Origin: Cutaneotrichosporon cavernicola
Lineage: Eukaryota > Basidiomycota > Tremellomycetes > Trichosporonales > Trichosporonaceae
Length of the DNA: 64,000 nt
Assembly: GCF_030864355.1 (NCBI RefSeq)
Contig: NC_083394.1
Span: 2,294,001 to 2,358,000 of the forward strand
Direction: 5' to 3'
Shown here piece by piece: positions 11,685 to 21,929 of the stretch (its first letter is position 1; every line of letters begins with the position of its first letter). The notes beneath the pieces are model-generated. The model made no database searches. It was not told where the DNA came from and saw only the letters and a list, made by a program, of their open reading frames with translations. A program made the position numbers and the translations under genes.

Positions 11685-12482
11685 TTTGGGACGTGGGAGG
11701 GGGAGGCGAAGGCAAGGAAGGGACGTGGGAGGGGGCAAGACAAGGAAGGGACGTGAGGAGTGCCTGTAAAGGAGTTTCGCGGATTGTATACGGGATGGGG
11801 CTATTACGGGTTAGCATGGGATGTACCAAACTACTGCATTGCTCTGGGCTGCTTGGTGGGCAGGTAGTGCTATATCAAGTACGCGCAACGGGTGAGGAAG
11901 AGCTTAGATTTTCTCACTCATGAGAGTGCGAAAGTAGGGATACGAGCCATATTGCGAAGACGACTCTGACCGCGGAACCTTGGCGCCCCGTGAGGCAGTA
12001 CCATGGCTGAGGGGACTGCAGCTGACATGGGCTGGCTTGCAGCTCTTGCAGCTCGGCTATAGAGATATAGCGACACTCCCTCCTGCGCTGCGTTTGGGAC
12101 CCTTGGTCTCTGGACGGCTGGCAGCTCGTCTCCCCCGCTCCATTCATCTGGTGCAGCTCGTCTCCCCCACTCCATTCATCTGCTGATTGACGGGACTGCG
12201 GCAGCCTCGGCAGATGGATCGCGAGTCATGCGATGCCATGATCAGGTGGTACATATCGCGCGCATATTCCGCGTGGGGGAGTAATTGACGTTTCCGCAGG
12301 ACCTGGACCATTGATCGACAGTCATACATAAAAACGAACAGGGATCTGTCGTTTAAAGTGTTTATACGCTATCAGTGCGGAACTAGTTGCCCGACATTTC
12401 GACCATGTCAGTATAATGTCAGCTTATCTTTGATCCAGCTAGACATGCAGACCAAACTACACTAACCTCGACCAAACTACAC
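11685..12482. other. Convergent spacer with duplications
   Basis: Tail-to-tail spacer. It has gggacgtgggaggg repeats at 11690-11755 in the likely 3' untranslated region of the transporter, and two further duplications listed separately. No gene seen. Confidence 0.45.
12121..12182. repeat. 30-bp tandem duplication, period 32
   Basis: gcagctcgtctccccc followed by ctccattcatctg occurs at 12121-12150 and 12153-12182 with one mismatch. Confidence 0.9.
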
Positions 12483-12491
12483 CTAACCTCG
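12451..12491. repeat. 20-bp tandem duplication
   Basis: accaaactacactaacctcg at 12451-12470 is followed at once by a copy with one extra c (12471-12491). It lies against the stop codon of the DUF4038 gene. Confidence 0.85.
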
Positions 12492-14032
12492 CACCTCGAG
12501 CACCCAGTCGTGCTCCACACCTCCCTTTGAAGGGGGAACAAATACCTGTTTGCCACCTTGGACAGGTATGGTACCGCTCCATTCTCCGGTACGCGGGTCG
12601 AGCCACCGCGCGACTCCTTTGAACCCAGTCAAGTCGAGTTCAAAAGCATGTCCGTGGCCCGAGTGGGCTACGAGCCATTCGGTCCCTGCCGCAATGACGT
12701 CGATTCTCCCATCATCGCGTGTATCTGGCGCGTCTACGCGGTCCTGGGCCGGCGCCTTGGTGTCGTGTATACTCTTCGGCAACGAGGCGAGGTACTCGGC
12801 AATTACCCGGGTCGAGCGTGGTCCCGGCGCGTCCAGCGCGTCCCGCCACGACAGATCGGGTACGGGGAAACATGCCGACTTGAACCGTCCATCCACTTTT
12901 GTCAGCGAGTTTTTGTATAATACCCACATTTCTCGCGGCGCGGGTCATGCATTTGCCACACGTTGTTGTGTCCATAGACAATCCCACAAGTGCCAGCGCA
13001 AACAGCTTGCCATGTACCGACACGTACGTCGTGTTCGTTCCACCGCGGCTTGTGTGACGGATGAATACCAATCCGCATTCCCTCATCTAGTGTTAGTTAT
13101 AAGGTTGGAAAACCCTCACAATGTGGTTCCAGGTCGATGATGGGGCGTACGCCTGCATTCCACATTAGCGCCAGGGGGACGTGGGATGCACGCGCGTCCC
13201 AGAATTGCAGAGCGGGGTTGAATTCCGGTCGAGCGTCAGTGTGGCCGCTCTGGCACGAGTCGAGGGCCAACCACTTCCTGTCCCCGAAGAAGGCACTGGC
13301 AGTCGCTGGAGGAGAGTCGGGCAGGGCGACAGCTGTCGGGTGATACGTGAGGAATGCGCCGGGTTCGGCGGAAAGAATACCTTGCGCCATAGCGTCGACA
13401 ACGGCTGAACAGTCGGTGAGGTTGGGACTGGCGCTCTCTTCACCGGATGCAAACTTGGTGTCTGTCCAAATGGCATTCGAGTCACCGCCCAAAACCTTTG
13501 GCAAGTAAGGATACCTCTTGCCGATATATTGGCCGTACGAGCGGGCATTCTCGGTATCGAACAGAACCGGAGGACCGCTCCACGCCTGATTCACCCATCG
13601 CCCCCAAGTCGGCAGGAGGAATACCAGGATATCTCGCTTCGCTGCGGCATTGATGACAGCATCGATATGGGCAAAATACGCGCCGTTCGGCTGGGCCGGG
13701 TCGTCATGCAGAAGAGGCCGCATACCATACCGGTTCGGATGGAAGATAGACCCGCCGCCCTGGGTGGATGAAATGAGGACACCGTCGGGTCCAAAACACT
13801 CGTCAACTCCACGCGCGTCCAGTTCCGGAAGGGCGACGGCGAGGACGGCGTTGAAACCCTGCGCCTTACGTGTGTCCAGGTACTCTTCGGCTTCGGGGAG
13901 GGTTAGGCGGTGGAAGAGTTCCCATGCCGTGTCGATGTGTGGGACGAAGATCTCGCCGTGGCGCTCGAGAGTGCGTCCATTCGCCCCGACCGAGAGGGAT
14001 AGGCGGGCAAGTGCGTTCACGTCAACTGGCAT
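12483..14032 (-). CDS. DUF4038 apiosidase-like glycoside hydrolase with collagen-binding-like C-domain
   Basis: Probable TIM-barrel glycosidase. Coding exons are 14032-13120, 13086-12928 and 12895-12483, giving 494 aa; both introns are 31-33 nt with CTAAC or CTGAC boxes. The N-terminal two thirds reads as DUF4038: DTAWELFHRLT near residue 35, an NAVLAVALPE strand, the TWGRWVNQAW block, then DLEPHYEG across the first splice junction and CGIVYGHNNVWQM. The last 90 residues, with ARWLDPRTGEWSG and DWVLEVRG, fit the small beta domain annotated as putative collagen-binding that usually follows DUF4038. Relatives in bacteria act on apiose-containing or other plant polysaccharide side chains. The N-terminus has no signal peptide, so this copy is probably intracellular and would act on imported oligosaccharides or glycosides. 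Substrate is not known. Confidence 0.83.
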
Positions 14033-14544
14033 GGTGAGGGGAGATGTGTAAGAAGAGGTGCTGACAGACGCGACTGGTTTGCAAGTGCGTGTCTGGTGGG
14101 GGGTGGGTGGGCAACGTGATTGTGGGCCGGTAAATGCCGACCAAGCCGGTATTCACATGAGAGCCAGGCACGGGCTGCATTTCGGCTGACGGCAGAAAAA
14201 GGTACATTACACCAAGCGGGGTTTAGTGTTTAGTGGCTGACACTCTACCACTCGCAGGCCCATAGTTTGCATTGTCATGGTCTACAGAGATGCGATGATA
14301 GTTGCTACGATATGAATAGATGGCTGGATACGGAGGGTGGTTCTTACGACGTTGTGTGCTGGTGACGAGCTAGCTGATGCAGATACTGGGAGTAGAAACA
14401 TTGTTCAGAGAGAGAACGTCCAAAGAGTGCAACAAGTTGGCTAAGACGATACTGGACGAAACAGAGTGGACATTTTGATAAGAATGCAAGAGCCGAGAGA
14501 CAGTGGGTAGGACTAATGTGCGCAAACAAACTCCCTGTTGGCGC
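14033..14544. other. Spacer between DUF4038 gene and F-box-like gene
   Basis: Holds the promoter of the leftward DUF4038 gene and the 3' region of the leftward F-box-like gene. No gene, RNA or repeat recognised. Confidence 0.5.
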
Positions 14545-15957
14545 TCAGTCCTCGTCGAATGGCCCCGGAGCGTATGGGAGTGCTGCGCGCTCAAGCGCGG
14601 CCTCGGAGCCGGGCCGCGCCTCCCACTCGGCCATGGTCATGCCCGACACATACGCAGCCGCGCCATCGTTGACGCGCTCGGCTACGAAGCGCTGGACGAA
14701 CGCGACGTCGCCTTCACTGTGCGGGAACTGCCTTTCTGCCATGAGCTCGTCGAGACCCACAAGCGTGACGTTGGGCAGTGGCACGCCAACAATCTCGAGT
14801 AGCTCAAAGCTCTCCGCAAGCCCTGCGGCGAGGTTGTATCGCAGATCCTGGACATTTGGAGCGCCAGCGAACGCGCGTCGGTCAAATACGAAGACGACGT
14901 CACAAGGGCCTGTGCTCTCGATTAGCCATGTGTCGCATTCGGCCGCAAAGGGTGAGATGAAAACTGGCACAAAGTGAAGGATGACACGAGAGGTGCCGAC
15001 GTCGACACCGATGGTGGCACGGGTCAAGCCGACTGCCGGAAGATAGTGCACGGCTGTTGGAGCGTGTACGGTTGGTGCTGGTACTGGGAACGAACCGTTA
15101 AGAAGCGAGGCCGAGCGAGAGATGGATAGACCGTGCCCGGCTTGCACGAGCGCATCCCATCGGGGACGAGTAGCGTAATCTTCCTCCGCATTGGCCATTG
15201 CGTCAAAGAGTATCGCTTGGGTGGGCGTGTAGTCGTACGTGTCGAGGATGCGGATGGCGCTTACGTGCTTTGGTACCTGTCCTGGAAGAGCGGGAAGGAG
15301 GCGGAGTGGGGGGCGCGCCGACATGAGAACAGCTTCGCTGCTCTTTCGCTTGCGCAGTGCCACGCGGACCTTGGAATGGACGCTGCGGTCGACTTGGCGG
15401 GGACTAGCGGCTGGGGTGACTAGAGCCACATGCTCAAACAAGATGGTGTCGACACGGGCGCACCACCCTCTACTCACACCGCGGAGAGCGAGGAGGAGGC
15501 GGAAGTCGGCGTTGGCAATGATGCCGTCCAGGATGTGCGGGTATGAACCTGCGTCGATGCAACCCCACGGCCGCCACTTTGCCTTTGGTACATCTCGGGC
15601 CAGTGCTGGGTTGGCCTTGCGGCCGTGCGTAGGGAGGGAAATGGTGCGGCGACGAGCGGCGCGATCATCCTCTGGCTCGAGGTCCCACTCACTCAGGTAG
15701 GGTGTGTTGGGCGAGTTTGGTGAGAGCGGCCGTGTGTCTGGTGCGGGGTTCGACTTGCGTGGACGCCGCGAGAAGAGGGGTGGACCAAGCGGTGTCAGTG
15801 TCGAGAGGAGTGTTGGCCCGCCCGAGGGCAGACCAGTACCAAGGCGCCTATTCGAGATACGGCGAGTGCGGGGTTTGCATGGTGAGGGGGGCATGCGCGA
15901 GATGTCGTGTGAGCGAGAGGGAAAGTGGCCGCGCGGGGCGGGCATTGAGAGTGCCAT
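14545..15957 (-). CDS. F-box-like orphan protein, paralogue A
   Basis: Single-exon gene of 470 aa. The first 130 residues are Ser/Pro/Arg-rich and probably disordered. Then comes a segment resembling a degenerate F-box: SYPHILDGIIANADFRLLL, then LRGVSRGWCARVD and LFEHVAL. The remainder is a family-specific C-domain. The gene at 34530-35844 shares the same order of motifs (PHILD, ALRGV, HVAL, a DTYDY/DYYG block, VTLVGLDEL versus VTIVGLEGL, and the closing GMTMAEWE versus AMTLDEWE), so the two are dispersed paralogues. F-box proteins normally bring substrates to SCF ubiquitin ligases. That role is inferred and not secure here, because the motif is weak and the family is unknown to me outside this clade. 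Confidence 0.75.
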   Translation of the reverse strand: MALSMPAPRGHFPSRSHDISRMPPSPCKPRTRRISNRRLGTGLPSGGPTLLSTLTPLGPPLFSRRPRKSNPAPDTRPLSPNSPNTPYLSEWDLEPEDDRAARRRTISLPTHGRKANPALARDVPKAKWRPWGCIDAGSYPHILDGIIANADFRLLLALRGVSRGWCARVDTILFEHVALVTPAASPRQVDRSVHSKVRVALRKRKSSEAVLMSARPPLRLLPALPGQVPKHVSAIRILDTYDYTPTQAILFDAMANAEEDYATRPRWDALVQAGHGLSISRSASLLNGSFPVPAPTVHAPTAVHYLPAVGLTRATIGVDVGTSRVILHFVPVFISPFAAECDTWLIESTGPCDVVFVFDRRAFAGAPNVQDLRYNLAAGLAESFELLEIVGVPLPNVTLVGLDELMAERQFPHSEGDVAFVQRFVAERVNDGAAAYVSGMTMAEWEARPGSEAALERAALPYAPGPFDED

Positions 15958-17512
15958 GTTGGGTGGTTGGCTGGTGGGTCACACCACTGTCTACAAAGAG
16001 AGGTTATGTTCGCTGGCTAGCGTCTGCCTAGGGTTGGAGCCTAGGGTGTGCGATGGCAACAGGTCGAGGCCAGCTCGAGGTTGCAACCAGTGCTTTGCTG
16101 TGCTGTTGAGAGCAGTGATGGGAAATGGGAAAGCTAGAATGGCAAACGATGCGATTAAGATATCGCAGTGGGATGGACCAACGCGTAGGTCTGGTTTGGT
16201 CTGCTCGGCTTTAGTGGTTGTCAGCAGGTCAGTGGTGTTGGAATGGGGCGGCTTGGCGTCCTGACCTTGTGGCCTCTGAGCGGGAGCTGGAGACTTGGCT
16301 GGTAGCTGGTAGCAGGTAGTTGGACGCGCGTGACTTTGGTCTCTGGGTGAGCAGGGAGCGGAGCAACCGAGCAAGGGAGTGTAACGATGTAACGCGAGGT
16401 TGTCTTCCAAAAGCGGATACTGACGGTATTCAACGATCAAGGAACTAATCAATGACGTCTTTGATTTCGGCAGCGACCAAATCCCACCCAGGCATCAGGT
16501 TCAACTTGGCAACTTTTATCCTCCGCAGCAACCGACAACAGCGTTTCACCCATCTTCCGTAAAGCCGTAAAACCATAAAACAGTCGAATGCGACCTCGAC
16601 CTTGCGCAAGTACTTCAGTGTCACGCTGAAACGCCTCTGCGTTCGTAGAGTATATCAAACCCCGGTTCGTGGCATGCATTCAACGCAGCGCTTCAGACCT
16701 CTGCTCTGACCTCACCCCCCCGTGAGACGCGTTAGGTTGTCACCGGCCACCCTAGCACCGCCAGTTCCCTACAACCCATCCTGAAGTTTAGATGGCGCAT
16801 TTACATCAGCGGCGGCAGCCGCTGTTCGGAATGCAATCTACAATTCACAGCCCTGTCTGCAACTGGCAACAAGCACCGAGAACGCTGTTCTGGGCACGTC
16901 GACGAGCGTGACAGGGCAGGAACCTTCGACAACCCAGATGTTCGTCTTCGGCGTTGCTTATTCTTCCAATTCCTAGTCTTCACTCTGTGTATTCGACAAG
17001 ATCATCCTCTGCCGCGGCTGTGTTCGGATCGCGGTGCGTGGCGGGCCGGGCGGCACGCCGCACCGATCTAGGTAGAGCGGAGCGAGATCGCCTCTGTTCA
17101 ACTGGCACATCACGTGACGGAGTTGAGCCTGCCGTATAGGCATGGAACTCACCATGCTCACCCTGGCTGTCCTTGTGCCCGCCTCGCGGTCTATTATAAT
17201 GTCTCGGCTTTTGCATCTCCTGACAGGGCCTATCGATCATGAGATCAGACGCAACTCGGCCATTCACATGCCAGGCCCCACATGTGGGATTGGGTGAAGC
17301 TAGCTTATCTCAGCCAAATCCGGGCTGTGGGAAACGGGTCTGCTATCCAGGTTGGCGACAGCCGCAGCCACTCCTAGTCGGGCTGTGGCCATCGATGCCA
17401 GTCGCCATGCATCGACCAAGGGATCTACATCGCCAAAGACGTGGCCGGTACTGGTCTTTCTAGAAACAGGTCGATGAAGAACAAATATATATCCGGACCA
17501 ATCAAATATAAA
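15958..17512. other. Spacer upstream of F-box-like gene
   Basis: Contains the promoter of the leftward F-box-like gene. Open frames such as 15991-16452 minus are low complexity and have no start context or family resemblance. I see nothing else until the tRNA at 17513. Confidence 0.45.
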
Positions 17513-17594
17513 ACACCGTTGGTGAAACGGTATCATGCGTCGTTGCCATCTAATCTGGATCGACGCGGCAGGGGTTCGACTCCCTTACGGTGTA
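17513..17594 (+). tRNA. tRNA-Gly (anticodon GCC) with 11-nt intron
   Basis: A full cloverleaf can be folded by eye. The acceptor ACACCGT (17513-17519) pairs perfectly with ACGGTGT (17587-17593). D stem is GTGA/TCAT, with GG in the loop. Anticodon stem is CGTCG/CGACG with GCC at 17545-17547. T arm is AGGGG-TTCGACT-CCCTT. Discriminator A is at 17594, followed by TTTT-type terminator runs at 17599-17602 and beyond. The anticodon loop has 11 extra bases (about 17549-17559) after position 37, the standard intron place. The first pair is A-U, unusual for tRNA-Gly, which normally has G1-C72. Confidence 0.85.
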
Positions 17595-17721
17595 TATCTT
17601 TTGGCTCTCTTTTCTCCTGTGGTCCATACTTTTTTTCCGTTGAAAATGCAACTGCCATCACCAACTCACCCAACCCAGCCCACACTATCCAATGCAATCC
17701 ATCCATGCTACCCTAGTACAA

Positions 17722-20365
17722 TCACGAGCACCACAACCTGCACTCGCCGTCGGCGCCCGAGCTCACGAGCCAAGGTTTCTCGGGATGCCACTGCAGGTCC
17801 AGTACGCCCAGGCCGTCCGTGATCCGGTGCCCGCGCAGGATCTTGAGCGGTACAATGAGGGGGTTCTTGGTGAGATCGGCATAAACCGTGGCGTGGAAGA
17901 CGTGGATCGTTCCGTCGTCGCTGGCACTGGCGAAAAGTGGCAGGCGGGGGTGGAACGAGACAGCGCGCAGAGCGCGCGAGTGGTATCGCAGCGTTCGGAA
18001 GGGCTTTGTTCCGAGATCCATGTCAAACCACGCCAACTTTTTGTCGTAGCTCCCAACAATCAAGTTGTCGCCGCCGGGGTGGATGTCAAGGCTGGAAATC
18101 CACTTGAGACCCGTTTGGAGGGTCCGGACCAACTTTTGAGCCGCAAGGTCATAGACACGAACGTAGCGTTGAGTGGCGGCGAAAAACCACGGCTTGGACG
18201 GGTGGAACGCGACGCGCTGGACCGTGCCCTGCGTCTTACGGAACGGAGACTGGGACGCGTGTTTGCCCAGTTGGTGGATAAGCACAGACTTGTTCGCGGC
18301 CTCGGAAGCCACCGTCGCAAAGTAGTCGCCCTTACGGTGCCAGGCAGCGGCACGAGGTGTTCCTGGCACATCGACGTAGACGAGCTCACCGCGCTCACGC
18401 TGCGTCTCGCCAGGGCGGACCCACTTGATGGCCTCAGTGCCCGTCTTGCCAGTTGTCTTGGTCGAGGCGGCGCTCGACGCAAAGCCGACGTTGGCGTGGG
18501 TGAGCGTAGCAGCGGCCACTGCTGGTGCCACCAGTGCGAGAGGCGAGAGAAGAACAATACGACCCTCGACGAGCGCCAGGAGAAGCGCCTCATCGGCGTT
18601 CGGGCTCCACGCGACAGTTTGTACCGCCCCGCCCTTGAGGTTCCAGCGCCATACCTCGCGACCGTTGCCCACGTCCCAGAGACGCACGACACCGTCCTCG
18701 CTCCCGCTCGCGAGCCAGTCGCCAGTGGGCGACAGCGAAACACAACGCACCCGCGTGCTCCCGGGGTGGCGGTACTGCACGCATCCGGTGGTAGGGAAGG
18801 GGCGGAGCTCGCGTGGCGCGGGCATCTTGGGGATCAGGCTCTCTGGGTCAATGTTAAGCTTGACCTTGCGCGTGCGTGGCGCAAGGTACAGGTCAAGGCA
18901 GCGCTCAAACTTTTCCTGCACGAGGTTCTTGTAGCCCGGAACCTTGCGGAGTGCGTCATACTTGGCAGGAAGGAAGTCGGTCTTGCGGTCCTCCTTGTCC
19001 ATCTCCTCCCACTCCTTGCGCTCCTCTTCGGTCGGGATATACTCCTCAGGAGGGTTGTACGACTCGGCCGTGCGAGGAGGCGGCAGCTGTGGCGCAGGCA
19101 TGTACATTGCGTGGTCGGCGTGGGGCTGGTCCGCCTCGCTCCAGATACCGTACACCTTGGGCTTCTCGGCCGCCGGCTTGCCGGGCACGATGCGGCCCGC
19201 GCGGATCGCACGCACAATCTTCATGACCTAGGTGTAAGTATATCTCAGCAGAATAGCCTACCTTCTCGTGCTCCCACTTGGAGGGGACGAAACGGCGCTT
19301 GGGCTCGGGAGCAGCACTGAGAGGCATGGTACGTTCCATGCCCTCGCCAGTGAACCACTCAATAGTCGGCTGGTACGGGTCATAGTCGGCGTCGGGGTTC
19401 TCAGCGTTCTGGAGGCGACGGATAATATCAAGCTCCTTGTCCGTGAGCTCGACATTCGAGCCCATGAGCTTGTCCTCTGCACTCGTCCATGCACCGAGAG
19501 TCGTCGTGTTGGCAAGGAACTTGTCCAGCTCGTCGCCCTTAGCCGGGCGGAAGATCTTGCGCCCCTCCACATCGTACCCGATGTGCGGGAGGTCGTCGTA
19601 CCACTCCATCGGGACGTTGCCGATCGTGTTCGGGTGGTCCTCGGTACTGCTCTCGGATCCATACCCAGCCTCAATGTCGCGATACTTGCGCCTGTAACCA
19701 CCAGGAACGAGGGTGGATGGCACGAGGCGGCCGACGCCCTCCTTGGCGTGGGAGAGCTGGCCTTCGGCGCCGACAGAGTCATCGGGCTTGATCGTGTTGC
19801 GCTCAATCATGCGCGACAGCCGCTCATCGACGGGAAGTGCCTTGGTCTCGTCGTCCTCGGAATCCGAGATCACAGACGTCGCGGGCGACTCGTCGTCACC
19901 GTCCTCGTACATCCGCTCAATGTCTGACGAGTTGTATCCCGACTCGGAGCCGTCTTCCTCGTCGTCGATCTCGTCGTCATCGCTGTCCTCCTCCTCTACA
20001 TCTCCGTCACTCCCGCTGTCGAGTTCGGGGAACTCGTCCTCGTCCCCTTCCTCCTCCTCATCGCCCTCCCCCTCGTCACTGAGCTCGAGGTCGCCGCCGA
20101 CCTGGAACTCGTCCTCGTCCTCCTCCTCAACCGGCGACGCAGCGCGTTTCCGTGCTGCGGGCTTGCGCGGTCCAGGGTCCTCGGGTGGGACCGACGCCGA
20201 CATTGAGCGTGTCACACGTCCAGAACGGCGGGGTTCGGGGGCAGATTCCGGCGCCGCGGCAGCACCGCGAGCGCGCGACTTTGCGGGAGAAGCCTTGGCC
20301 GGCGCAGCAGCTGATGAGCGCGCCGCGCGCGTTTTGGATGGCCCGGCTTGGGCGCGGGGCGGCAT
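17722..20365 (-). CDS. ERB1: Ribosome biogenesis protein ERB1 (BOP1)
   Basis: Nucleolar scaffold of the PeBoW/Nop7-Erb1-Ytm1 complex needed for 27S pre-rRNA processing and 60S assembly. Coding exons are 20365-19262 and 19227-17722, giving 869 aa. The first 190 residues are Lys/Ala/Pro-rich and then very acidic. The BOP1NT domain follows, with NVPMEWYDDLPHIGYD and the KRRFVPSKWEHEK segment crossing the intron into VMKIVRAIRAGRI, a diagnostic stretch of this family. A C-terminal WD40 propeller follows, with repeats such as GDWLASGSEDGVVRLWD and a final SGADGECRLW. The intron has GTAGGC as donor and a TAG acceptor. Identification is firm. Confidence 0.95.
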
Positions 20366-20597
20366 GGTGTTGGCAGTGTAGATGAATATTGTGTTGTGGT
20401 GACCTCCCATTTCTGAAATTCTTGACACCTCCACTCCACACAAGGACAAGTCACGTGGAAGTTTTCTTCCGTCCATGGAGTGGGGCAGGAACCCGGCAAA
20501 ATGCTTGGCAGAGGATATCAGGAACCTTGATGCATCCTGATGCATCCTCTATGCAGTCTGAGGCTGCACGCTCTACATGCACGACATGAAACTAACA

Positions 20598-21690
20598 CTA
20601 CTCGTTCTTGCGGATGAGCTCGGCTTCACGCTCGTTATCCAGCTTGAGCGTCGTCTCGGCCTTGGCGCGCGCCTCCTGAGCCACGTCTACCTCCTGCTCC
20701 TTCTTCTCCTCCTGCTCCTTCTCCTCCTCCTCCTTCTTCTCCTCCTCCTCGTACTCCTTCTTCTCCTCGGCCATAGTCTCGTCAATCACCTCGTCGAGCG
20801 TCTTCTCTCCCGGCTTTGGCCCTTCCTTGGGTGACGACGGCGCCTCGAGCGCGCTTTCTCCTGTCACCTCCTCCGCGAAAGCGCCAGCTGCGCTCGCGAG
20901 GTCGCCAACCGTGCTCTTGATGCCGGCCAAGAGACCGCCCGTGCTCTCGTGCGGCTGGTCATCGACGCTCAGGTCGCCAACGAGCTGATCGAGGTCCTCA
21001 TCGGTCATCTCGCGCATCAGACGGTCGAGCTCCGCCTCGCCGATTGTCTGCGACACGTCCGCGAGCACCATATCCTGCTTGAGGAACTTTTCCAGCTGGC
21101 CTGTCTCGACCGCGTCCTCAAAGTCGTCCATTGTCTGGAGTCAGTAGGGTGATAAGGGGGAAGGGGACAGCGCCTGGCATGGCGACGCCTGTGGCGGGAG
21201 TGCGGCGCAGTCGTCGAGAAGCCGTCGGCGACTGCAAAGGCAAAGGGGCTCCCTCTAGCGAGGCCGTTCCTGCTGGTCCAAGCTCAAGACTCACTCCAAT
21301 CCACTCCCCGCCAACCAGGTAACCCGGAAGCCCGACGACCCGGTCAGTGGGCTTAGTGCGCTGCCACCGCCGCTTCGCATCCTCGTCGGTAGCAAGGTCG
21401 AACGCCTGGTGTCAGCTGGCTCTGTGGCAGCATAGGGCGCATGTTGGTATGGCTGCCGGACATGTCCTCTCCCGTTCCTCCCCTCTCCTCTTCTCCCTAT
21501 CGGGATAGTCATCCGCATTTCCTCACTAACCCCATCGCACTCACCTCGTATGGGATCTCGAGTGCGGTCAACGCACTGTCGTCAGCCCCACCTCCACAGG
21601 CACGTACCGGTGCAGCAGATCGATGTTCTTGCGCACTTTGGGCTGCGACGTGAGCGAAGTCACGTAGATGGTGACGGGGGGAGCAGGCAT
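20598..21690 (-). CDS. SH3BGR-like thioredoxin-fold protein with acidic coiled tail
   Basis: Coding exons are 21690-21608, 21575-21545 (only 31 nt), 21405-21295 and 21134-20598, giving 253 aa. The first 90 residues match the SH3-binding glutamic-acid-rich protein family: a VTIYVTSLTSQPKVRKNI opening, an IPYE strand, DEDAKRRWQR, and RVVGLPGYLVGGEWIGTMDDFEDAVE, i.e. a glutaredoxin-like fold without the CxxC active site. The rest is low complexity, ending with a Glu/Lys-rich helix of about 60 residues that should form a coiled coil. The family has no enzymatic role and the exact function is unknown. All four exons are needed to rebuild the fold, which supports the model. Confidence 0.8.
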
Positions 21691-21929
21691 GGTGATACAG
21701 ATGGAACAATGCCAGATGCCAAGATCCAAGCATTATAGCGGCTACGTGGTGAGATGATCCGGGCGCGATGGGCGGGAATGGTGGCGGCGGGGACCCCGCA
21801 TGACGCAACGTGGCTCCTATGAGTGGCTCCTAGATCCTAGAGAGCCCCCGTGAAAAGTGCACAGTGGTGTGTATGCATGCTTCATGCTTCATGCTTCAAG
21901 CTTGGGCTATTTACAAAGAGCGAGGAACG

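Noticed and set aside
17692..19320. 542-codon plus-strand open frame opposite ERB1
   Set aside because: It mirrors the ERB1 exon. GC-rich third positions keep the opposite frame open, and it has no family marks or start context.
19713..20381. Ser-rich plus-strand frame opposite the ERB1 N-terminus
   Set aside because: The complement of acidic GAG/GAC codons reads as Ser/Pro/Leu; low complexity and no promoter.
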